Shown here: positions 34,405-44,296 of the stretch, piece after piece
Numbering within the stretch: the first letter of the stretch is position 1
Layout of the letters: every line of letters starts with the position of its first letter
The notes under the pieces: model-generated
Databases searched by the model: none
The model's input: only the letters and a program-made list of their open reading frames with translations
What the model was told of the DNA's origin: nothing
Position numbers and translations under genes: made by a program
From: Rhizobium sp. ZPR4
GTDB taxonomy: Bacteria > Pseudomonadota > Alphaproteobacteria > Rhizobiales > Rhizobiaceae
Assembly: GCF_040215725.1 (NCBI RefSeq)
Contig: NZ_CP157968.1
Coordinates: forward strand, 1,116,001-1,180,000
DNA length: 64,000 nucleotides
Reading direction: 5' to 3'

Positions 34405-35580
34405 ATGGAGAGAAGCCTTCGCCTGCCGATGGCGGGCGGTACCATTGCCGCCTTCACACCCGCCAATGAGCCGCTGATCGCGCCGGTGAAACCGGCGGGC
34501 GCTCATCACTTCAATCGCGTCGCCTATGCAGCTGCGCATGTCGTGGTCGACGCGCTGGCAGATAATGATCCATGGCTGGACCGCAACATTGATTGGGAGC
34601 GTACTATCGCCTTCCGCGAATATCTCTGGGGCCTTGGCCTCGGCGTTGCCGAAGCAATGGATACCGCGCAGCGCGGTATGGGACTGGACTGGACTGGCGC
34701 GAAGGAGCTGATCGCTCATGCGCAGTCGGCAGCCCGTGGTCGGCCGGATGCCGTGATCGCCTATGGCGCCGGAACCGATCATCTCCAACCCGGTCCCGAT
34801 GTCACGATTGATGACGTCATCCGCGCCTACGAGGAGCAGATCGCCTATGTGGAAGGGCAGGGTGGCCGCGTCATCCTGATGGCGAGCAGGGCACTTGCAG
34901 CGGCAGCCAAGAGCCCGGATGATTATATCCGTGTCTACGACCGTATCCTCGGTCAGGTCAAAGAGCCCGTCATCATTCACTGGCTCGGCTCGATGTTCGA
35001 CCCGGCGCTTGCGGGCTATTGGGGATCGACCGACGACATGCTGGCCATGGAAACCGCGACAGCGATCATCAATCAGAACGCGGCCAAGGTCGATGGCGTG
35101 AAGATTTCGCTGCTTTCGGCGGAAAAGGAAATCGTCATGCGCCGCCGGCTCGATCCGTCGGTCAAGATGTACACGGGCGACGATTTCAACTACGCCGAAC
35201 TGATCGCCGGCGACGAGCAGGGCTATTCGCACGCCTTGCTCGGCATCTTCGATGCCGTCGCGCCGGCGGCAAGTGCGGCGCTCGCAAAGCTCGCTCAGAA
35301 CGACCTCGACGCCTTCCACGCGATCCTGGCGCCGACCGTGCCGCTATCGCGTCATATCTTCAAGGCGCCGACGCGCTTCTACAAGACCGGCGTCGTCTTC
35401 CTAGCCTACCTCAATGGCTTCCAGGACCATTTCCAGATGCTCGGCGGCCAGCAGAGCGCGCGCTCGATCCAGCACCTCTCGGAGTTGTTCCGTCTGGCCG
35501 ATACGGCGCGCGTGCTGCGCGATCCGGATCTGGCGACCTATCGGATGAAGGCGATCCTTGCCACCGTCGGCATCGATTAA
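34405..35580 (+). CDS. DUF993 protein (dihydrodipicolinate-synthase-like family)
   Basis: Protein of 391 residues in the DUF993 family, annotated as aldolase-like of the dihydrodipicolinate synthase superfamily. Visible segments include RTIAFREYLWGLGLGVAEAMDTAQRGMG, VIIHWLGSMFDPALAGYWGS and NAAKVDGVKISLLSAEKE; the Lys of DGVKIS is in the position expected for a Schiff-base lysine. It follows the dehydrogenase gene by 12 bp (GGAGG ribosome site). The context suggests that it cleaves a keto-sugar acid made by the dehydrogenase. This is inference. Confidence 0.8.
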   Translation: MERSLRLPMAGGTIAAFTPANEPLIAPVKPAGAHHFNRVAYAAAHVVVDALADNDPWLDRNIDWERTIAFREYLWGLGLGVAEAMDTAQRGMGLDWTGAKELIAHAQSAARGRPDAVIAYGAGTDHLQPGPDVTIDDVIRAYEEQIAYVEGQGGRVILMASRALAAAAKSPDDYIRVYDRILGQVKEPVIIHWLGSMFDPALAGYWGSTDDMLAMETATAIINQNAAKVDGVKISLLSAEKEIVMRRRLDPSVKMYTGDDFNYAELIAGDEQGYSHALLGIFDAVAPAASAALAKLAQNDLDAFHAILAPTVPLSRHIFKAPTRFYKTGVVFLAYLNGFQDHFQMLGGQQSARSIQHLSELFRLADTARVLRDPDLATYRMKAILATVGID

Positions 35581-35681
35581 AGCATGATCCCAGAAAGTGC
35601 GCAGCGGCTTTGGATAAGATTGTGCAATATCAAATAGCTAGAGCACGATGACGTGTCGAATAAAGGTCATCGGGTTCTAGC
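35581..35681. repeat. Rhizobial intergenic mosaic-type repeat (degenerate)
   Basis: The segment starts AGCATGATCCCAGAAAGTGC, continues with GCGGCTTTGGATAAGATTGTGC (imperfect hairpin) and ends with a second hairpin: arms GCTAGAGCACGATGAC (35637-35652) and GTCATCGGGTTCTAGC (35666-35681). This two-part architecture matches repeats scattered between genes in many Rhizobium genomes, from memory. It begins at the stop codon of the DUF993 gene and may affect mRNA ending or stability. Confidence 0.6.
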
Positions 35682-35710
35682 GGATAAGAGGATCGGGGAG
35701 GATCATCACA

Positions 35711-36535
35711 ATGGCCGTAGAGGGTCTATCCATCAATCTGGCGACGGTGCGCCAGCAATATGACATGCGTCAGGCGGTGGAGGCGTGCCTGAAGCAGGAT
35801 ATCGTAGCGATCGCGCCCTGGCGCGATCAGGTGCACAAGATCGGACTTTCGGAAGCGGCGCGAATCGTTGCTGACAACAAGCTCAAGGTCACGGGCCTTT
35901 GCCGCGGGGGCATGTTTCCTGCGGCCAGCTCCGAGGGCAGGGCGGCTGCTATCGACGACAACAAGCGCGCGATCGACGAAGCGGCGGCGCTCAATGCCGA
36001 TTGTCTCGTCCTCGTTGTCGGCGGCCTGCCGGAGGGATCGAAGGATATCCCTCACGCTCGCGAGATGGTGGCGGACGGCATCGCGGCGATCCTGCCGCAT
36101 GCCCGCAGTGCCGGAATTCCGCTGGCGATCGAACCGCTGCACCCGATGTACGCGGCCGACCGCGCCTGCGTGAACACGTTGGAGCAGGCGCTCGACATCT
36201 GCGATCTCCTCGGCGAAGGCATCGGCGTCGCCATAGATGTCTATCATGTCTGGTGGGACCCTAAGCTCTACGAGCAGATCGCACGCGCCGGCGCCGGCGG
36301 CCGCATCCTGGCCCATCACATCTGCGACTGGCTGGTGCCGACCACGGATCTGCTGCTTGATCGCGGCATGATGGGTGACGGCGTGATCGACTTGAAGCGC
36401 ATCCGCGCCGAGATTGAGAAGGCTGGCTTCTTCGGCCTGCAGGAGGTCGAGATTTTCTCTCAGAACAATTGGTGGAAGCGGCCGGGCGAAGAGGTTCTCT
36501 CCACCTGTGTCGAGCGCTTCCGCACCGTTTGCTGA
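35711..36535 (+). CDS. Sugar phosphate isomerase/epimerase (AP-endonuclease-2 TIM barrel)
   Basis: TIM-barrel protein of 274 residues, xylose-isomerase-like family. Metal-binding acidic and His residues are visible in the barrel strands: IPLAIEPLHP (Glu, His), GVAIDVYHVWWDP (Asp, His), ILAHHICDW (His) and FGLQEVEIFS (Glu). The ATG follows GGGGAGG. It is the last gene of the TetR-controlled operon, though a 130-bp repeat-bearing gap separates it from the DUF993 gene. It may isomerise or epimerise the keto-sugar intermediate. Confidence 0.83.
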   Translation: MAVEGLSINLATVRQQYDMRQAVEACLKQDIVAIAPWRDQVHKIGLSEAARIVADNKLKVTGLCRGGMFPAASSEGRAAAIDDNKRAIDEAAALNADCLVLVVGGLPEGSKDIPHAREMVADGIAAILPHARSAGIPLAIEPLHPMYAADRACVNTLEQALDICDLLGEGIGVAIDVYHVWWDPKLYEQIARAGAGGRILAHHICDWLVPTTDLLLDRGMMGDGVIDLKRIRAEIEKAGFFGLQEVEIFSQNNWWKRPGEEVLSTCVERFRTVC

Positions 36536-36569
36536 GCCGCAGCGGCTCGGGCAGCATCTCCAATAAAAA

Positions 36570-36597
36570 AGCCGGGCCAACAACAAGTGGCCCGGCT
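36570..36597. terminator. Bidirectional rho-independent terminator
   Basis: AGCCGGGCCA / TGGCCCGGCT form a perfect 10-bp stem with an 8-base loop between two convergent genes. The minus-strand side is followed by a T-rich run (six A's at 36565-36570 on the plus strand), and the plus side by CTCTTT. It ends both the isomerase operon and the amino-acid-binding-protein gene. Confidence 0.85.
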
Positions 36598-36623
36598 CTC
36601 TTTCAAAGCGATAACGTGGCGGC

Positions 36624-37730
36624 TTATTCGGCCGAAACGATCTTGCCGCCTTCCCACTTGTAGAGCGAGAAGCTCTGCGAGGTCAGGTCGCCGGTTTCGC
36701 CGTAGGTGACCTTGCCGATGGCGGTGTCGATCGGCTCGCCCTTCTTGAGCGCTGCGCCGACGGCTTCGGCATCATCTGCCTTGCCGGCCTTCTCGATACC
36801 GGCCTTCAGCACCTGCACGGCGGCATAGGCGTTCAGCGTGAAGGCTTCGGCCGGGATGTTGCGTTCCTTGAGGGCGGCAACGGCGCTCTGCGAATCCGGG
36901 TTCTTCAGCGCGTCGGACGCGTTGGTGAAGAGCGTGCCGGCAGCCGAATCGTTGGCGATTGCCCAGTATTCGGTGTTGGAAAGGCCATCGCCGCCGATGA
37001 TCTGTGCCTTGACGGAGATGTCATGCAGCTGGCGGGCCAGCAGACCTGCTTCCGGGTGGTAACCGCCGAAGTAGATGACCTCGACGCCTGCCTGCTTCAA
37101 CTTCGCCGTCAGGGCGCTGTAGTCCTTTTCGCCCGGGGTCAGCGAGTCGTTGACGACTTCGGTGACGCCGCCCTTGTTGATCGCTGCCTTGAAGGCGTCG
37201 GCCAGGCCCTTGCCGTAGGCACCCTTGTCGTTGAGGATCGCGATCTTCTTGTCCTTGAAGTTCTTGACCACATATTCGCCGGCAACGACAGCCTGCTGGT
37301 CATCGCGGCCGCAGGTGCGCAGGACGTTGGTCAGGCCGCGATTGGTGAGGCCCGGAGCGGTCGCAGTCGGCGTGACCATCAGGATGCCGTTTTCGGCAAG
37401 CGCGTCGGAAACCGGAATGGCAACGCCCGAGGTGACCGGGCCGACGACGAAGCGGATGCTGTCGCCGACGAAGCCGTTGGCGACGGATACGCCCTGCTTC
37501 GGATCGCCGGCGTCATCGCCGAGCTTCAGGACGAGCTTCTGGCCGAGAACGCCGCCGCTCTTGTTGATTTCGTCGATGGCGGTCTGCGCGCCATTCTTGA
37601 CCTGCTCGCCGTAAGCTGCGACCGGGCCGGTCAGCGGCGCGATGAGGCCGATGGTGATGTCCGCATGTGCGAGAGGTGCGAAGGCCAGCGAAGCGACGAA
37701 GGTCGCGGCCGTCAATGTCTTCAGACTCAT
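36624..37730 (-). CDS. Branched-chain amino-acid-type ABC transporter binding protein (LivJ/LivK-like)
   Basis: Periplasmic receptor of 368 residues with a Sec signal peptide ([23 protein letters not shown]). The mature start [30 protein letters not shown] is typical of Leu/Ile/Val receptors. The single-Cys-pair region [11 protein letters not shown] and the [15 protein letters not shown] stretch are also typical. The start at 37730 follows AAGGAGAG; an in-frame extension to 37868 has no such site. No permease or ATPase genes are adjacent, so it must work with a transporter encoded elsewhere. It has its own terminator. Confidence 0.88.
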   Translation of the reverse strand: MSLKTLTAATFVASLAFAPLAHADITIGLIAPLTGPVAAYGEQVKNGAQTAIDEINKSGGVLGQKLVLKLGDDAGDPKQGVSVANGFVGDSIRFVVGPVTSGVAIPVSDALAENGILMVTPTATAPGLTNRGLTNVLRTCGRDDQQAVVAGEYVVKNFKDKKIAILNDKGAYGKGLADAFKAAINKGGVTEVVNDSLTPGEKDYSALTAKLKQAGVEVIYFGGYHPEAGLLARQLHDISVKAQIIGGDGLSNTEYWAIANDSAAGTLFTNASDALKNPDSQSAVAALKERNIPAEAFTLNAYAAVQVLKAGIEKAGKADDAEAVGAALKKGEPIDTAIGKVTYGETGDLTSQSFSLYKWEGGKIVSAE

Positions 37731-38130
37731 GTTAGCTCTCCTTGGATGAGCGCGGCAGCGCCCTTTGAACCCGCTCGCAATCACCTGTCTCGACGCGCAA
37801 ACTGCCGTGAGGCGTTCTTTTTTAAAGAGACAAGGCTGATATCGAAGCCGATGATCGCTTTCGGACATTTTTTGATCTCGAAAGCGCCCATGAGGGTATT
37901 TTGTGTAGGAATATTGCGACGATTCCGCAAGAAAATAACCGTCGCGAAGACAATTTTAGCGTTTTTTCGAAAATTTTGACGAGGGATGGTTGTTGCGCGC
38001 CTGCTCCCAAGACCCAGGCGATATGGCGGTAAAGCGAGGTGAATCTAAAAGTGGAAGTTTCGATGCCGCTGACCCACATAGGTAGCGGCGCCTGTCATGG
38101 CGTGGCCTATGCCGAGGAGATTGATGTCGC
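37731..38130. other. Divergent promoter region
   Basis: These 400 bases lie between the LivK-type gene (minus) and the kinase gene (plus). They are AT-rich around 37800-37980, with several A/T runs, consistent with a strong promoter and leader for the binding-protein gene. I see no gene here and no clear palindromic operator. Confidence 0.5.
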
Positions 38131-38958
38131 GTGAATGAGAATGACGATTCGAAAGCCTATTTTGACCTCTGGCGGCTGATCCCCGATGGTGCCCCGATCG
38201 TAACGCATTCCAGCCGGCTTTTTCCCGTACGTCGTGACGGCGAGCCAGCCATGCTGAAGATTGCGGTCGCGCCCGAGGAGAAATGGGGCGCCGAACTCAT
38301 GGTTTGGTGGAATGGCGTCGGTGCCGCGCGCGTTCTTGAACATGAAGGTGATGCCATCCTGCTCGAACGGGCGACAGGTCCTTGTTCTCTCATCGAGATG
38401 GTAAGGAGTGGCGGGGATGACGAGGCAAGCCGCATCATCTGCAAAGCCGTCGTGGGGCTTCACGCGTCGCGCGGGATTTCTTTGCCGACTTTGATTCCCT
38501 TGGTCCACCGGTTTCGTTCGCTCGAAGCGATGGCCCACTGCGAAGGTGGCACTTTCGTGCGGTCCGCGGTCACGGCCCGCAAACTGCTGTCGGAACCCCG
38601 CGATGTCGTGACGCTGCATGGCGACATCCATCACGGCAATATTCTGGACTTTGCCGAGCGCGGCTGGCTCGCGATCGATCCGAAGGGGCTCGTGGGAGAA
38701 CGCGGCTTCGACTACGCCAATCTCTTCTGCAATCCGGATAATGCCACTGCCACATCTCCCGGCCGCCTTGCGCGGCAGGTGGCAGTCGTTGCCGAGGCGG
38801 CGGGGCTGGAACGCGGGCGACTGCTGCAATGGATCGTTGCCTGGGCTGGCCTTTCGGCCGCGTGGCTGATCGAAGATGGCGAGGACGAACACGTCCAGCC
38901 AACACTGAATGTTGCCGAAATCGCGGCTGCCGAACTATCCGGGACCCCCGGGGCTTAA
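38131..38958 (+). CDS. Aminoglycoside/hydroxyurea kinase family protein (APH(6)-like)
   Basis: Small-molecule kinase of 275 residues in the APH_6_hur family. The catalytic loop VVTLHGDIHHGNILDF (H-G-D-x-H-x-x-N) lies near residue 165, and the metal-binding IDPKGLVGERGFDYANL follows. An N-terminal LLERATGP segment forms the nucleotide-pocket strand. The GTG start follows GAGGAG at a slightly long distance. Homologues phosphorylate streptomycin at the 6-position. It ends overlapping the 3' end of rhaK by four bases (convergent). Drug resistance cannot be assumed; the natural substrate may be another cyclitol. Confidence 0.8.
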   Translation: MNENDDSKAYFDLWRLIPDGAPIVTHSSRLFPVRRDGEPAMLKIAVAPEEKWGAELMVWWNGVGAARVLEHEGDAILLERATGPCSLIEMVRSGGDDEASRIICKAVVGLHASRGISLPTLIPLVHRFRSLEAMAHCEGGTFVRSAVTARKLLSEPRDVVTLHGDIHHGNILDFAERGWLAIDPKGLVGERGFDYANLFCNPDNATATSPGRLARQVAVVAEAAGLERGRLLQWIVAWAGLSAAWLIEDGEDEHVQPTLNVAEIAAAELSGTPGA

Positions 38959-40340
38959 GAGATCAAAGCGTCGCGCCAGGCCTGCCGATAGCGGATCAAC
39001 CCGGCCAGTTCGGCGCGAACGGGCAAGTTTTCCGCTGTTGTCCCAGGGCGTATGCCCGTCAGCAGCGCTGCACCCTGGCTGGTGCCTGTCGAGCCCGCCA
39101 GCGCAATAACGTCGGTATTCGTCAAGGCGGACAGGGCTTTAAGGTAGGCGCGGTTGAGCGCGAAGGGTCCTTCGACGAAAATCGATCCTCTGGCGCCGAT
39201 CAAGCCGAGGCAAGCTTCTGTCATCAGCGCGAGATAGAGGCTGACGGCGGCAAGGCGCTCGGCATTGTTCGCGGCGTTATCCGCGATCCAGCGCCGCTTG
39301 CTGCCGGGAAAGGGACCGGAACCTTCAACGACGTTGGGCAGCAGCATGAGACTTTTGCCGATCACCGGCTCAAGAGCAGCCTCGATCGCCTCGGGTGATG
39401 CGGTGCCGATTTCGGCGGCCAGAATCTCGAACTCGCGGCCACCCATGAAGCGTGCGGATGGTACGGCACGGCCGTAGGCATCGACATTGGCAAGCGCATC
39501 GCGCTTGGGATCGAGATGCTCGAGATCGCCGCCAACGCCGAAACTGATTACCCAGGTTCCGGTCGAGACGACCGCAAACGGGGCTTCGTTTTCCACCAGA
39601 TGCGGCAGAAGCGAGGCGTTGGAATCGTGAATGCCGCAATAGACGGGCACGGCTCTTGCCAGACCGATTTCCGCGGCAAGCGTCGGCAATACCGATCCGA
39701 GCGCATCGAAGGCCGAACGCACCGGCGCCATCAGCGGGCGGATGCAAAGCGTGTCGACCAGAGAGGAGTAGCCTTGCGTGGTCGGGTTCCAGAGATCGGT
39801 GTGGCAGCCGAGTGAAGTCACCTCGTTGGCAGCGACGCCGCTCAGCCGGAATGCCCAGTATTGCGGATAGGTCAGGATCGTGGCAACGCGGGCGAAATCG
39901 GCGGGAAAGCTGCCTTTCAGATAGTGAATCTGCGCGCCGATGTTAAGCCCGACCGACAGTCCGGGCGAAAACGTCTCGGCGAATTCAGGTCGCAACCGGT
40001 CATAGGCGTCCCGAACGGCTTGGGGATAGGCGTGCTCATAGTCGAGAACCGGCATGGCAAGACTGCCGTCGGCCGCAAGCAACACGGCAGATGCGCCATG
40101 CGTCGTGATCGATATCGCATCGAAACCGGGCGCGACTGTAAAGCCCTTCAGCGCTTCGATGATGAAATGCCAGAGCCTTTCGATGTCGTAATGCGGGTAG
40201 GGCTCGGTCTTCAGCACGCTGTTACCCGTCTTGACAACGGCGACCTCGCTGCCCGTACCGGCATCGAGCACGACCACCTTGGCGTTGGTCTTGCCGATGT
40301 CGATCACGGCGATGTGGCGGTAGGCTGTCTCGGTGCTCAT
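38955..40340 (-). CDS. rhaK: Rhamnulokinase-type sugar kinase RhaK (FGGY family)
   Basis: FGGY-family kinase of 461 residues that phosphorylates the sugar taken up by the Rha transporter. The phosphate-1 motif [16 protein letters not shown] lies at the N-terminus, and the C-terminal adenosine motif is [17 protein letters not shown]. The ATG at 40338-40340 overlaps the stop of the mutarotase gene. It is the last gene of rhaRSTPQUK; in R. leguminosarum RhaK is needed both for catabolism and for transport activity. An upstream in-frame start at 40427 would overlap rhaU and is rejected. Confidence 0.92.
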   Translation of the reverse strand: MSTETAYRHIAVIDIGKTNAKVVVLDAGTGSEVAVVKTGNSVLKTEPYPHYDIERLWHFIIEALKGFTVAPGFDAISITTHGASAVLLAADGSLAMPVLDYEHAYPQAVRDAYDRLRPEFAETFSPGLSVGLNIGAQIHYLKGSFPADFARVATILTYPQYWAFRLSGVAANEVTSLGCHTDLWNPTTQGYSSLVDTLCIRPLMAPVRSAFDALGSVLPTLAAEIGLARAVPVYCGIHDSNASLLPHLVENEAPFAVVSTGTWVISFGVGGDLEHLDPKRDALANVDAYGRAVPSARFMGGREFEILAAEIGTASPEAIEAALEPVIGKSLMLLPNVVEGSGPFPGSKRRWIADNAANNAERLAAVSLYLALMTEACLGLIGARGSIFVEGPFALNRAYLKALSALTNTDVIALAGSTGTSQGAALLTGIRPGTTAENLPVRAELAGLIRYRQAWRDALIS

Positions 40341-40663
40341 GGCAGATAAAAGACCGCGACGAGATCGCTCTGAACCGGCGAATTGTCGGGATTGGTCGCC
40401 ATGATATCGGCCATATGCGCCCACCATTTCTTCATGACGGGATGGTCCGGCAGGCTCGCCATTGTGTGATCCTTCGGCCGCGTCAGCACGCCGAAGAGCG
40501 TATTCGTCTCGCGATCGAGGTGGATGGAATAGTCGCTGACGCCGGACTCGTGCAGTAGGTCCACGAGTTCCGGCCAGATTTCGTCGTGGCGCTTCCGGTA
40601 TTCCGCTTCCATGCCTGGATTGAGCGTCATCTTGAAGGCGTGGCGTTCGAGAGCAGCGGTCAT
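40337..40663 (-). CDS. rhaU: L-rhamnose mutarotase RhaU (RhaM type)
   Basis: Mutarotase of 108 residues that interconverts alpha and beta anomers of L-rhamnose. The family pattern is clear: an N-terminal His in [30 protein letters not shown], then [15 protein letters not shown] and the Trp pair in [12 protein letters not shown]. Length is exactly that of E. coli RhaM. Both ends overlap neighbours by ATGA (rhaQ upstream, rhaK downstream), so it is translationally coupled inside the transport operon. Confidence 0.93.
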   Translation of the reverse strand: MTAALERHAFKMTLNPGMEAEYRKRHDEIWPELVDLLHESGVSDYSIHLDRETNTLFGVLTRPKDHTMASLPDHPVMKKWWAHMADIMATNPDNSPVQSDLVAVFYLP

Positions 40664-41676
40664 TTGGAACTCATGGTCTTGATGCGCCGGGCGACGATCG
40701 GCAACGCGATGGTGATGATGAGGAGGAGGCCGATGAAGATCGACATGACGATGCCGGGAACGTTGAGCAGGCCGAGGCCGAATGTGACGAGGCCCATGAC
40801 GAAGGCGGCGATGACAACGCCGCCGATCGTGCCTGAGCCGCCGAGGATCGACACGCCGCCGAGCACGACCATGGTGACCACCTCCAGCTCCCAGCCGAGC
40901 GCGATCGAGGGGCGCGTCGAGCCAAGACGCGAGGTGAGGCAGACGGCGGCGATGCCGCTCATGATGCCGGTCAAGAGAAACAGGATGAACTTGATCCGTT
41001 CGACCGGAATGCCGGAGAAGCGTGCGGCAAAATCATTGTTGCCGATCGTATAGACCTGCCGGCCGAAATTCGTGGCATGCAGCAGGATCGCAAAAGCAAT
41101 CGCAAGCACGATGAACAGCACGAATTCGAAGGAGAAGACCCAGACGACGTAACCTTGGCCGAAATAGGCGAAACTATCCGGATAGTTGCCATAGGCCTGG
41201 TCGCCGAGCACGATGTAGGAAATGCCGCGAAACAGGCTCATCGTGCCGATGGTAACGACGATCGACGGCAGCTTCAGCACCGAAACCAGGAAACCGTTGA
41301 AGATACCGCAGACCAGGCCGACGCCGATGCCGATCGCGACGAGGCCGGGCGTGTCGACGCCCAGTTGCGCGGCGGCGCCCATCGCTGTCGAGGCGAGCGC
41401 GATGATGGCTGCGACCGAGAGGTCGATTTCGCCTGCGATGACGAGCAGCGCCATGGCAAAGGCGATCATCGCCTTTTCGGTGAAGTTGAAGGTCGCGTCC
41501 GAGAGATTGTAGGGATCGAGGAAATAGGGCGAGGCCAGCGAATTGAAGATGAAGATCGCGACCGCGACGCCGAAGAGCAGCGTTTCCCAGCTCGACAGGA
41601 TGCGCTTGAAAGGAGTGCCGAGGCGATCCGGAATGACGCGCTTTTCCGCCGTTGCCGCTTGCGAACCGTTTGTCAT
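40660..41676 (-). CDS. rhaQ: Rhamnose ABC transporter permease RhaQ
   Basis: Inner-membrane permease of 338 residues (BPD_transp_2, RbsC-like). Several hydrophobic helices are separated by the conserved [17 protein letters not shown] segment and the [24 protein letters not shown] segment. Position and length match rhaQ in the R. leguminosarum rhamnose locus. It overlaps rhaP by ATGA upstream and rhaU by ATGA downstream. Confidence 0.9.
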   Translation of the reverse strand: MTNGSQAATAEKRVIPDRLGTPFKRILSSWETLLFGVAVAIFIFNSLASPYFLDPYNLSDATFNFTEKAMIAFAMALLVIAGEIDLSVAAIIALASTAMGAAAQLGVDTPGLVAIGIGVGLVCGIFNGFLVSVLKLPSIVVTIGTMSLFRGISYIVLGDQAYGNYPDSFAYFGQGYVVWVFSFEFVLFIVLAIAFAILLHATNFGRQVYTIGNNDFAARFSGIPVERIKFILFLLTGIMSGIAAVCLTSRLGSTRPSIALGWELEVVTMVVLGGVSILGGSGTIGGVVIAAFVMGLVTFGLGLLNVPGIVMSIFIGLLLIITIALPIVARRIKTMSSK

Positions 41677-42677
41677 GCGATTGCTCCCTCGCTGGCGGTG
41701 TCTTTCGCGGCCTGATCTCTAAGGATGATACGGCCGCGGTTGCGTTCGCGGCGGGCATTGAAGACGACGGCCAGAATGATGACGGTGCCGGAGATTGCCA
41801 TCTGCGTGAACGGCGAGATGCCGATGACCGGGAGCGCATTCTTGATAACGCCGAGGAAGAGGGCGCCCAACACAGCGCCGGCGACCGAACCGACGCCGCC
41901 TGCGATCGAAATGCCGCCGATGACGCAGGCCGCCACGCTATCGAGCTCGAAACCGTTGGCGATATCGACATAGGCAACGGCATAGCGCGAGACCCAGAGA
42001 TAGCCGCTGAGCCCGGCGAGCGCACCCGAGAGAACGAAGGCGAGGAAACGCGTCCAGCCGACGTCGATGCCGGCATAAACGGCGGCGACTGGATTACCGC
42101 CGCTGGCATAGGCCGAGCGGCCGAACTGCATGTAGCGCAGCACCAGATACATCATCAGCACGATCACGATGCCGATCCAGGCAAGCACCGGCAGGCCGAG
42201 AAGTGGTGTACGCGGCACGTTCAGGAAGATCGGCGTGAACTGATGCGCATTCACCCAGGCGCCGCCCGACAGCACGAAGGCCATGCCGCGATAGATCGTC
42301 AGGGTGCCGAGCGTGACGACAATCGGCGGGATTTCCAAGGCCCAGACGAGATAGCCATTGATGGCGCCAAGAACCGCACCCATCAGGATTGCCGTGATGA
42401 CGAGCACGATCAGCGGAATATCGGGATAGGCCGCATTCAACATCGCAACCGCCATGCCCGTCAGCGCCAGGTTGGCGGCGACGGACAGATCGATCGATTT
42501 GGTCAGAATGACGGTCATCTGGGCAAGCGCCAGGATGATGAGGATCGAGGTATCGTTGAAGATATTGGCGAGATTGGCGGGCTCGGCAAAGCCGGCGGCG
42601 CGCGTTGCGAAACCAGCGATCATCACGGCGATGATGATAAAGAGCAGTGTCTCTCGTCTTTTGAGGATACGTGGCAT
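41673..42677 (-). CDS. rhaP: Rhamnose ABC transporter permease RhaP
   Basis: Inner-membrane permease of 334 residues, the partner of RhaQ. It has the family region KSIDLSVAANLALTGMAVA and GGISIAGGVGSVAGAVLGALFLG. The start at 42677 follows GGGAGAG; an extension to 42710 would overlap rhaT and has no ribosome site. It lies 10 bp after rhaT. Confidence 0.9.
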   Translation of the reverse strand: MPRILKRRETLLFIIIAVMIAGFATRAAGFAEPANLANIFNDTSILIILALAQMTVILTKSIDLSVAANLALTGMAVAMLNAAYPDIPLIVLVITAILMGAVLGAINGYLVWALEIPPIVVTLGTLTIYRGMAFVLSGGAWVNAHQFTPIFLNVPRTPLLGLPVLAWIGIVIVLMMYLVLRYMQFGRSAYASGGNPVAAVYAGIDVGWTRFLAFVLSGALAGLSGYLWVSRYAVAYVDIANGFELDSVAACVIGGISIAGGVGSVAGAVLGALFLGVIKNALPVIGISPFTQMAISGTVIILAVVFNARRERNRGRIILRDQAAKDTASEGAIA

Positions 42678-42687
42678 CCGGCTCTCC

Positions 42688-44229
42688 CTATGCATTTCCC
42701 GTGGCGGCACGGACGAGTGTTTCCGGTGTCAGCTCCCCGCGGTCAAAAAGACCAGCCGACAGACCCTCTTTCATAACGAGCACTCGATCCGCCATGCCGA
42801 TGATCTCCGGCAGTTCGGAAGAGATCATGATGATGCTCAGGCCCTCGGCCGCCAGCTCGCTGATGAAGCCATGAACGGCTGCCTTCGAGCCGATGTCGAT
42901 CCCCTTGGTGGGCTCGTCGAGAATGATGATTTTCGGCTGCGTCGCGAGCCACTTGCCGATGACTACTTTCTGCTGGTTGCCGCCTGACAGCGTGCCGACC
43001 GGCACGGAGAGGGCGGCGGCACGAAGATCGAGCCGTTCGGCATATTTGCGGGCAAGCGCAAATTCGTTGGCCGCTTTCAGGAAGCCCTTGCGCGAGGTGC
43101 GTCCGAGCGAGGGCAAAGACATGTTCTGATAGATCGGCATCGGCAGCGCTAAGCCATGGCGGCCGCGCTCTTCCGGTACGTAGACGATGCCGGCGCCGAT
43201 GGCGTCCTGTGGCGAACGCACCTGGATTTCCCGTCCATCGAGCGTCAAGCGTCCGGAGAGCGGCCTGGTGATGCCGAAAAGCGATTGGCAAAGTTCGGAG
43301 CGCCCCGCGCCGATCAGGCCGTAAACGCCGAGAATCTCGCCGCGCCTGAGCTTGAAGGAAATGTCCCGAAACTCCGTGCGATGACAGTATTTGTCGACTT
43401 CGAGAACCGTTTCTCCGAGCGCTACCGCAACCTTGGGAAAGGCGTTGCCGACATCGCGTCCGACCATCATGCGGACGATCTCGTCCTGCGGGGTCGATTT
43501 CAATTCGCCGTGGCCGACATCGCGACCGTCGCGGAAGACGACGAAATTATCGGCAATTTCATAGAGTTCGTCGAACTTGTGGCTGATGAACAGGATCGCC
43601 TTGCCCTTCGCCTTCAATCCCTCGACGATGCGGAAGAGATCGTCGATTTCCTTGCGCGAAAGGGCGGCCGTGGGTTCGTCCATGATGACGATGCGGGCCT
43701 CGATCGACAAAGCGCGAGCAATCGCCACGAGATGGCGCTGCGCAATGGAGAGGTCCTTCAATCGGATTGTGGGATCGATGGCGCTTTCGAGGGATTGAAG
43801 AAGTTCCTTCGAACGGCTGTTCATCCGTTTCCAGTCTATGGTGCGCCAGGATGTGCGCGGCGCATGACCGAGGAAGATGTTTTCGGCGACGGTCAGCTCG
43901 TCGAAGAGCACCGTCTCCTGGTGGATGGCCGTAACGCCGGCATCGATGGCGGCCTGCGCGTTGGCGAAAGCTGTCGGCTTGCCATCGACGAGAATCTCGC
44001 CCTCGTTCGGGCGGTAGATACCGGTCAAAATCTTGACGAGGGTCGATTTGCCCGCACCGTTCTCGCCTATCAGGGCGGTCACCTTGCCGGGATAAAGCGA
44101 AATGCTGACGCCATCCAGCGCTTTCACGCCGGGAAAGATCTGGGAAATGCCGCGCATTTCCAGGATGGCTTGATTGTTCGCGGCAGGTGCGTCCGCCAGG
44201 GGTCGTTGAAGAACTGTGGTCATCAGCAA
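42688..44229 (-). CDS. rhaT: Rhamnose ABC transporter ATPase RhaT
   Basis: Two-domain ATPase of 513 residues (RbsA/XylG type). The first half has Walker A GENGAGKSTLVKILTG, the signature-like LSIAQRHLVAIARAL and Walker B IVIMDEPTAAL. The second has GLIGAGRSELCQSLFG and signature LSGGNQQKVVIGKWL with IIILDEPTKGID. Two ATGs (44229, 44223) are possible starts; neither has a strong ribosome site, and translation may depend on the hairpin-bearing leader at 44253-44274. Confidence 0.9.
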   Translation of the reverse strand: MLMTTVLQRPLADAPAANNQAILEMRGISQIFPGVKALDGVSISLYPGKVTALIGENGAGKSTLVKILTGIYRPNEGEILVDGKPTAFANAQAAIDAGVTAIHQETVLFDELTVAENIFLGHAPRTSWRTIDWKRMNSRSKELLQSLESAIDPTIRLKDLSIAQRHLVAIARALSIEARIVIMDEPTAALSRKEIDDLFRIVEGLKAKGKAILFISHKFDELYEIADNFVVFRDGRDVGHGELKSTPQDEIVRMMVGRDVGNAFPKVAVALGETVLEVDKYCHRTEFRDISFKLRRGEILGVYGLIGAGRSELCQSLFGITRPLSGRLTLDGREIQVRSPQDAIGAGIVYVPEERGRHGLALPMPIYQNMSLPSLGRTSRKGFLKAANEFALARKYAERLDLRAAALSVPVGTLSGGNQQKVVIGKWLATQPKIIILDEPTKGIDIGSKAAVHGFISELAAEGLSIIMISSELPEIIGMADRVLVMKEGLSAGLFDRGELTPETLVRAATGNA

Positions 44230-44252
44230 TGTACCGGATCAATGAAACCAGG

Positions 44253-44274
44253 TCCGGCGGCTGACACCGCCGGA
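44253..44274 (-). terminator. Intercistronic hairpin between rhaS and rhaT
   Basis: TCCGGCGG / CCGCCGGA form a perfect 8-bp stem with a 6-base loop just after the rhaS stop. Without a T-run it is best read as an mRNA-stabilising or partial-attenuation hairpin that favours binding-protein expression. Confidence 0.6.
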
Positions 44275-44296
44275 GAGCTGCGAATTCGATTTTCGA

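Noticed and set aside
33601..35319. 572-codon minus-strand open frame across the dehydrogenase and DUF993 genes
   Set aside because: Antisense shadow of two motif-bearing genes in GC-rich DNA; no start signal or family motif.
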